The notes under the pieces are model-generated. The model had not been told where the DNA came from and did not search any database. It was given only the letters and a program-made list of their open reading frames with translations. Of a DNA stretch of 11,331 nucleotides, positions 7,280-11,331 are shown in pieces. Positions within the stretch are counted from its first letter, which is position 1. Every line of letters begins with the position of its first letter. Both the position numbers and the translations under genes were made by a program. Location: NCBI GenBank assembly GCA_937951395.1, contig CALFBV010000075.1, forward strand, positions 1 to 11,331, in the 5' to 3' direction. The DNA comes from an uncultured Rubritalea sp. (lineage in GTDB: Bacteria > Verrucomicrobiota > Verrucomicrobiia > Verrucomicrobiales > Akkermansiaceae).

Positions 7280-7876
7280 ATGAATATAGAAGTAGCAGAT
7301 AAGCCGCTCCGTTGGGGTGAGCTGGATATGAATTTATTTGGTTTGGAAACGGACTGGTATGGCGAGAAAATGGCTAAGCCGGCGACTTTTGGAATGGCTG
7401 TGGATAGGGATTATTTTTGGTTTGTGGGTGGGCATCAGGAGCCGGCTAGTATGCATCCGGATGCGAGGCCGGGGGAGTTTCAGGCTGAGCTGTGGAAGTA
7501 TGATGTGGCGGAATTTTTCCTGTTAGATCCTACTACAGGTAAGTATTTAGAATTTAATCTAGCACCAAATGGGGCATGGTGGTCTGCTATGTTTACTGCG
7601 CCTCGGGTGCGTGAGAATGAGGAAGATGTTCCGTTTCCTGATGTGGCGACCTATGCTGATTTAGCGCCTGGTGGTAGCTGGATGGCAGCTGCAGCCATTC
7701 CGCTTAAGCACTTGCGCTCGATGCTGAATTTCGGTGATGCCAGTAAAATGAATATGACGTTCATCCTGAATTCACCTGATCAGAAATTCCTTACTGCTAG
7801 CAAGCTCAATGATGCTGGTGGTGAGCCGGACTTCCATCTACCAGAGAAGTTTAAGGACGTGACTTTTTATCACTAG
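7280..7876 (+). CDS. CBM9/DOMON-like carbohydrate-binding-domain protein without signal peptide
   Basis: 198 aa. The central part (YDVAEFFLLDPTTGKYLEF, then NLAPNGAWWSAMFTAPRVR) fits the family-9 carbohydrate-binding (CBM9/DOMON-like) beta-sandwich pattern, where an E-F-[FY] strand is followed by Y-x-E-F-N-x-x-P-x-G-x-W. A later strand, SWMAAAAIPLKHL, also fits the fold. The domain fills almost the whole protein, so no catalytic domain is attached. The N-terminus (MNIEVADKPLRWGELDMN) has no signal peptide. An in-frame stop (TAA at 7268-7270) closes the frame upstream and no alternative start lies between, so export by Sec is unlikely. The ligand is unknown; a haem- or sugar-binding role would be inference from the fold. 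The stop TAG overlaps the stop of the convergent flavoprotein gene. Whether it is read with the upstream operon or from its own promoter cannot be told. Confidence 0.75.
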   Translation: MNIEVADKPLRWGELDMNLFGLETDWYGEKMAKPATFGMAVDRDYFWFVGGHQEPASMHPDARPGEFQAELWKYDVAEFFLLDPTTGKYLEFNLAPNGAWWSAMFTAPRVRENEEDVPFPDVATYADLAPGGSWMAAAAIPLKHLRSMLNFGDASKMNMTFILNSPDQKFLTASKLNDAGGEPDFHLPEKFKDVTFYH

Positions 7877-9090
7877 CTGTTGGCGATGCTGGTGCCGGCT
7901 AGGTGGCCGGTGGTCCAGGCGTTTTGGAAGTTGAAACCGCCTGTGATGCCATCTATGTCCATGATTTCTCCGGCGAAATAGATGCCTTTGTGGAGCTTGC
8001 TTTCCATGGTCTTGAGATTGATCTCTTTTAGCTGGACTCCGCCGCAGGTGACGAACTCGTCTTTGTTCAGGCTCTTGCCATCGACGTGAAATTTTGACTC
8101 GGTGAGCTGGTAGATGAGTTTTTCTGTTAGAGGCTTGGAGAGCTGTGACCAGAGTGTGGTTTCATTGATGTTGGCGGCTTTTAGGAAGCTATGCCAGAGT
8201 CGTTTGGGGATGTCTGGGAATGGGCTGTAGGTGGCGACTTGGCGTTTGCCGCCCTCAGTGCGCTGATTGGCGATGACTGCGTGTGGGTCCTCATTGGGAA
8301 TCCAGTTGATTTTGATCTGAAATTTATATCCCATGTCTGATAGCTGGCGTGCGCCCCAGGCGGAAATTTTCAGTATGCCTGGTCCGCTCATGCCCCAGTG
8401 GGTGATGAGGAGGGGGCCTTCGCTTGAGAGCTTGGTGCCTGGGATCTGGATCTTGGTGTGGGCTGCGGAGAGACCCGAGAGTCCGGTGATGCGGGAGTCT
8501 TTTATTTTGAATGTGAAGAGTGAGGGGACTGGTGGGGTGAGGGAGTGCCCTAGATTTCCCGCGAGCTTGGCGCCTGCTGCGAGGCGTGTGCCTCCGGTGG
8601 CTAATAATATGTTAGAGGCTGTTAGTGTGTTGCCGTCGTCTGTTGTTAGAAGGTAGTTGTTGTCGTCTTCCTTAAGGATGGCTGCTACTCCCTCGGAGGT
8701 GCGGACTTCTACGCCAGCTGCCTCGGCAGCTTCCATGAGGGCTTCTATGATGGTGAGTGAATTGTTCGTGGTGGGGAACATTCTGCCATCTTCTTCTGTC
8801 TTGAGATCTACGCCTTTTGAGGTGAACCACTCGATGGTATCGGCTGCATTAAAGCGGCTGAAGGGTCCCATGAGTGAGCGTTCGCCACGGGGGTAATGTT
8901 TGCTCAGGGCGCGTGGGTCCATGCAGTCGTGCGTGACGTTGCATCTGCCGCCTCCGGAAATTTTCACTTTCTGGAGGAGCTGAGATGATTTCTCTAGGAT
9001 GAGGACTTTTCTGTTAGAATTTTCAGCGCACGCGATGGCTCCGAAGAATCCGGCTGCTCCGCCGCCTATCACTATGAGATCATATTTCAT
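7873..9090 (-). CDS. YhiN/HI0933-family FAD-dependent flavoprotein
   Basis: 405 aa, a usual length for this family. The N-terminus carries a Rossmann dinucleotide-binding motif (DLIVIGGGAAGFFGA, residues 4-18) with the acidic end of the second strand at Glu33 (VLILEKS), followed by the family signature KISGGGRCNVTHD (43-55). The C-terminus has GIYFAGEIMDIDGITGGFN followed by FQNAW, the FAD-contacting GE(x)xDxxGxxGGYNxQ motif of HI0933-like proteins. These features identify an intact, cytosolic NAD(P)/FAD-dependent oxidoreductase-like protein. The physiological substrate of the family is poorly defined; 'aminoacetone oxidase family' is a common database name. It is the last gene of the leftward operon, 9 nt after the 97-aa gene, and overlaps the convergent CBM9-like gene by 4 nt. 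No Shine-Dalgarno precedes its ATG. Confidence 0.93.
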   Translation of the reverse strand: MKYDLIVIGGGAAGFFGAIACAENSNRKVLILEKSSQLLQKVKISGGGRCNVTHDCMDPRALSKHYPRGERSLMGPFSRFNAADTIEWFTSKGVDLKTEEDGRMFPTTNNSLTIIEALMEAAEAAGVEVRTSEGVAAILKEDDNNYLLTTDDGNTLTASNILLATGGTRLAAGAKLAGNLGHSLTPPVPSLFTFKIKDSRITGLSGLSAAHTKIQIPGTKLSSEGPLLITHWGMSGPGILKISAWGARQLSDMGYKFQIKINWIPNEDPHAVIANQRTEGGKRQVATYSPFPDIPKRLWHSFLKAANINETTLWSQLSKPLTEKLIYQLTESKFHVDGKSLNKDEFVTCGGVQLKEINLKTMESKLHKGIYFAGEIMDIDGITGGFNFQNAWTTGHLAGTSIANS

Positions 9091-9099
9091 GTTTATGAA

Positions 9100-9393
9100 T
9101 TAGAGTTTGTAAGGTCCGTCTGCGTCTTGACCTTGCCAGCCGAGCTTGCGGAAGGCATCGATGCATGCTGCGTAGACTTCGTCTTCGCCTTCTACTTGCT
9201 CGATGGTGGCTTTGGTGGTGAGGCCGTTTTGTGACTCGATGGAGATGACGGTTTGTTTTCCTGAGAAGTTGATCCAGTCTCCCCAGATGGCGTTTTCGTG
9301 TGTGGCATCGAGATGTTGTTTCTCTAGTGCGGTGACCACTTCTCTGATGGTGATGGGTGGTTCGTTGTGGTGAAGGCTGACTTGAGTTTCCAT
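9100..9393 (-). CDS. Conserved-looking 97-aa protein of unknown function
   Basis: 97 aa, soluble, with no signal peptide or membrane segment. It begins METQVSLHHNEPPITIREVV and shows alternating helix and strand character: a helix (REVVTALEKQ), strands around WGDWINFSGKQTVISIES and TTKATIEQVEG, then a helix (EVYAACIDAFRKLGW) and a tail ending DGPYKL. No family is recognised. It is taken as real because it fits snugly between moeA (5 nt upstream) and the flavoprotein gene (9 nt downstream) on the same strand and has normal amino-acid composition, unlike the overlapping Arg/His-rich frame. The upstream sequence is AT-rich with no Shine-Dalgarno. Its role cannot be deduced; the operon suggests constitutive housekeeping expression. 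Confidence 0.8.
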   Translation of the reverse strand: METQVSLHHNEPPITIREVVTALEKQHLDATHENAIWGDWINFSGKQTVISIESQNGLTTKATIEQVEGEDEVYAACIDAFRKLGWQGQDADGPYKL

Positions 9394-9398
9394 AATTT

Positions 9399-10586
9399 TT
9401 AAAAGATGTTGAGTAGTTCTCCAGCCTTGAGGCTTGAGTTGGGTGGAATTTCTGCAAAGCCATTAGTGCCTTGTAGAGAAAGATGATCACCAGAGTTACG
9501 TGGTGGGTGGATAGTGATTTGCCCGTTGTGAGAACGGTAGGGGAGAATGCCTGTGAGCGGGGAATCCCACTTAAAATTTTCCGCTAGGGGTAAGTTTTTT
9601 TCCTTCTCTATTCTACGCTGCATCTGGCGTAGTGTGGGTAATACGTAGCGGTGCATGGTAGCCATGACTGAGACGGGGTTGCCAGGAAGGGCGAAAATTA
9701 AGGGGTGATCTTCTTTGCTCCAGAAGGCAAAGGGTTTTCCAGGTTTCTGGGCTACTCCGTGGAATATTGGGTCGCCTAGTAGTTTATTTAGTAAGGGTGC
9801 TACCCAGTCAAATTTTCCCATGGAGATGCCGCCTGTGAGGATAAGGACATCGTTACTAGCATTTGTTAGAGCGGCTAGTAGTTTTTCTTCGATGGTTTTA
9901 GGATCATCGGTCACGTGCTCAGCGGTGAGGACTCCTAAATGTTGGGATTCTATGGATGATCTAATAGCAGTGGGGTGACTGCGACGAATTTGGAAATCTG
10001 TCGGTCTGTTCGATGGGTCGATGACTTCATCGCCAGTGGTGATGAGGTGGATCTGTGGTAGTCGGTGAACTTCTAGCTCGGTAGCGCCTACGCTGGCAGC
10101 GATGGCTAGTTCATTGGCTGTCAGAGTGGTGCCTGGACTGAGTAAAATGTCGCCTGCTTTGCTGTCTGATCCTTGGGGGTGGATGTGCTGGTTTTCTTCT
10201 GCGTCTATGCCTTCGTGCGGGAGTGCGTAGCCGTCTTGAATGTCTATTTTCTCTATAGGAATGACGCAGTTGGCATCTCTAGGGAGTGGAGCTCCGGTCA
10301 TGACTTCGATAGCGAACTCTCCTTTCGGTAGTGTCATCTTTTCAGCGCCTGCTGCTTGCGTGCCGATGATCTGATATCTCCATGAGCCGAGAATATGGTT
10401 ATAGGTATTGATGCAGATGCCGTCCATCATGACGCGGTCAAATGGTGGGGCATCGCGGTCTGAGAAGACTTCTGTGGCTAGCGTTCTACCGCAGGCATTT
10501 TCTAGTGTCACCATTTCTGGTCCAATATGTCCGCCTCTTTCTGCGATGATACTAGTAGCTTCTGCTGTGGTGATGAGTGGTTGCAT
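9399..10586 (-). CDS. moeA: Molybdopterin molybdenumtransferase MoeA
   Basis: 395 aa, close to the usual length of about 400. MoeA inserts molybdate into adenylylated molybdopterin in the last step of molybdenum cofactor synthesis, in the cytosol. Motifs occur in the expected order: PPFDRVMMDG (47-56), MTGAPLPRDANCVIP (96-110), the MoCF-domain ITTGDEV (182-188), LTGGISMGKFDW (250-261), VAQKPGKPFAFW (278-289) and FALPGNPVS (298-306). A C-terminal beta-barrel domain follows, ending GFAEIPPNSSLKAGELLNIF. The first motif reads DRVMMDG rather than the enterobacterial DNSAMDG, a variant I associate with Bacteroidota/Verrucomicrobiota homologues. It lies 10 nt after the phosphatase gene and 5 nt before the 97-aa gene. 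No other cofactor gene lies in the window. The ATG is preceded by a purine run (GAAGAAA), at most a weak ribosome-binding site. Confidence 0.95.
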   Translation of the reverse strand: MQPLITTAEATSIIAERGGHIGPEMVTLENACGRTLATEVFSDRDAPPFDRVMMDGICINTYNHILGSWRYQIIGTQAAGAEKMTLPKGEFAIEVMTGAPLPRDANCVIPIEKIDIQDGYALPHEGIDAEENQHIHPQGSDSKAGDILLSPGTTLTANELAIAASVGATELEVHRLPQIHLITTGDEVIDPSNRPTDFQIRRSHPTAIRSSIESQHLGVLTAEHVTDDPKTIEEKLLAALTNASNDVLILTGGISMGKFDWVAPLLNKLLGDPIFHGVAQKPGKPFAFWSKEDHPLIFALPGNPVSVMATMHRYVLPTLRQMQRRIEKEKNLPLAENFKWDSPLTGILPYRSHNGQITIHPPRNSGDHLSLQGTNGFAEIPPNSSLKAGELLNIF

Positions 10587-10596
10587 TTTCTTCAGT

Positions 10597-11097
10597 CTAT
10601 GCGATGTCTCTGGGGACTACAAATGATTTAATTATGCCCTGACTCCAGTCAACATCCTGCCAAGAATCAGCATCCCACTCGACGACTAATGTAGCGCCTG
10701 TGGGGTAGTCCTCGAAGCGAGGATGGTCTGGTTGCTCGCGCATCATGCGCGCTAGTCTGAAAGCGAGTTCACCTATGCCAGGGTTGTGCGCTAGGAGGAG
10801 TATGCATTTCCCTGTTGAATCAGAGAGTGACTCCATGAGCTGATCTGATGAGGAATGGTAGAGCTCACGTAATACCGTAGATTCGACATCTAAGCCCAAG
10901 CCAGCGAATGTATCTTGTGTGCGTCTAGCAGAGGAGACGAGTGCTTCATCTGGTAGGAAATGGTTATTCCGTAGCCATTCACCAAGCGCTAGCGCAGAGT
11001 CTATACCGCGCTTGTTGAGTGGTCGGTCATGGTCAGCCACGCCGGGATTCCCCCAGCTAGACTTGGCGTGACGCATGAGGATGAGGGTCTTTGGCAT
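10597..11097 (-). CDS. SixA-like histidine phosphatase
   Basis: 166 aa, the size of the SixA-type branch of the histidine phosphatase superfamily. The catalytic RH pair is in TLILMRHAKSSWG (Arg9, His10), followed by the SixA-typical DHDRPLNKRG (22-31). The second phosphate-binding Arg is Arg59 in SSARRTQDT, the acid is Glu78 in LRELYH, and the second catalytic His is His104 in LLLAHNPGIGE. All core residues are present, so an active phosphatase is expected. E. coli SixA dephosphorylates phosphohistidine on ArcB or PTS proteins; the substrate here is unknown and the SixA label is by family only. The gene starts 1 nt after the glyQS stop codon and precedes moeA by 10 nt, so expression is surely coupled to glyQS. 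No signal peptide; cytosolic. Confidence 0.9.
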   Translation of the reverse strand: MPKTLILMRHAKSSWGNPGVADHDRPLNKRGIDSALALGEWLRNNHFLPDEALVSSARRTQDTFAGLGLDVESTVLRELYHSSSDQLMESLSDSTGKCILLLAHNPGIGELAFRLARMMREQPDHPRFEDYPTGATLVVEWDADSWQDVDWSQGIIKSFVVPRDIA

Positions 11098-11098
11098 T

Positions 11099-11331
11099 CT
11101 ATCGGATGCGTTCTAACAACCAAGGAAGTAGGTCTTTGATGGCGATGCGCTCTTGTTCCATTGAGTCGCGATGACGGATGGTGACGGTGTCTTTTAGATC
11201 CTCGCTACCTTCTTCTTCTCCGAGGGTCTCGAAGTCGATGGCGATACAGAATGGTGTTCCTACTTCATCTTGGCGACGGTATCTGCGGCCGATGGCAGCA
11301 GTTTCATCATAGAAGACATTCATGAATGGCT
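11099..11331 (-). CDS. glyQS: Glycyl-tRNA synthetase, C-terminal fragment (5' end outside window)
   Basis: Only the last 76 or so codons are visible. The frame stays open to the window edge (Pro-Phe precede the Met encoded at 11323), so that Met is internal and the gene continues beyond the window. The sequence [18 protein letters not shown] then [12 protein letters not shown] is the hallmark of the anticodon-binding domain of the single-chain alpha2-type glycyl-tRNA synthetase, followed by [16 protein letters not shown] and a closing helix ([10 protein letters not shown]). The enzyme charges tRNA-Gly in the cytosol. The single-chain form separates this organism from most Proteobacteria, which use the alpha2beta2 type. 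It is the first visible gene of the leftward operon, 1 nt before the phosphatase gene. Confidence 0.93.
   Translation of the reverse strand, partial: PFMNVFYDETAAIGRRYRRQDEVGTPFCIAIDFETLGEEEGSEDLKDTVTIRHRDSMEQERIAIKDLLPWLLERIR

Noticed and set aside
7892..7912. CCGGC / GCCGG hairpin just inside the flavoprotein 3' end
   Set aside because: The stem is 5 bp within coding sequence with no T-tract on either strand, so it is not a credible terminator.
8333..8896. Two open frames on the + strand within the flavoprotein gene
   Set aside because: They lie antisense to a clear YhiN-family gene whose motifs are intact, and their Ser/Pro/Val-rich composition matches an antisense shadow.
9080..9490. 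Arg/His-rich open frame of 136 codons on the - strand
   Set aside because: It overlaps the 97-aa gene and the end of moeA in another frame and has low-complexity Arg/His/Thr composition typical of an out-of-frame shadow.

Overview
The window looks like a chromosomal stretch from a Gram-negative bacterium, most plausibly Verrucomicrobiota or a relative in the PVC or Bacteroidota range. This is inferred from a VIT/vWFA-family protein ending in DUF2135, a single-chain (alpha2-type) glycyl-tRNA synthetase, a MoeA with the PPFDRVxMDGI-type variant, exported proteins with acidic DPFGD-like motifs, and mostly absent Shine-Dalgarno sequences. No rRNA, tRNA, CRISPR array, transposase or phage gene is visible.

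Left part (1-7154, + strand): one apparent operon for cell-envelope proteins. It starts with the C-terminal 600 residues of a large multidomain protein (end of a VIT/vWFA-type protein, an SLBB-like domain, TPR-like helices, DUF2135). A small lipoprotein follows, then three exported proteins of 512, 524 and 546 aa. These three are paralogues of each other, and each appears to be built from two diverged copies of a roughly 240-residue module. The lipoprotein resembles the last part of one such module. Spacing is 41 nt, then a 4-nt overlap, 16 nt, and another 4-nt overlap. The modules faintly resemble secretin N-domain plus secretin beta-domain architecture, which is a hypothesis only. This is the most novel part of the window.

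Middle (7155-7876): a 125-nt intergenic gap and one + strand gene for a stand-alone CBM9/DOMON-like domain protein without a signal peptide. Its stop codon overlaps that of the convergent gene in a 4-nt CTAG.

Right part (7873-11331, - strand): a compact five-gene housekeeping operon read leftwards, glyQS (3' end only), a SixA-like histidine phosphatase, moeA, a 97-aa unknown protein and a YhiN/HI0933-like flavoprotein, with gaps of only 1, 10, 5 and 9 nt. By eye this region is more GC-rich than the AT-rich paralogue cluster. The genes share no obvious pathway.
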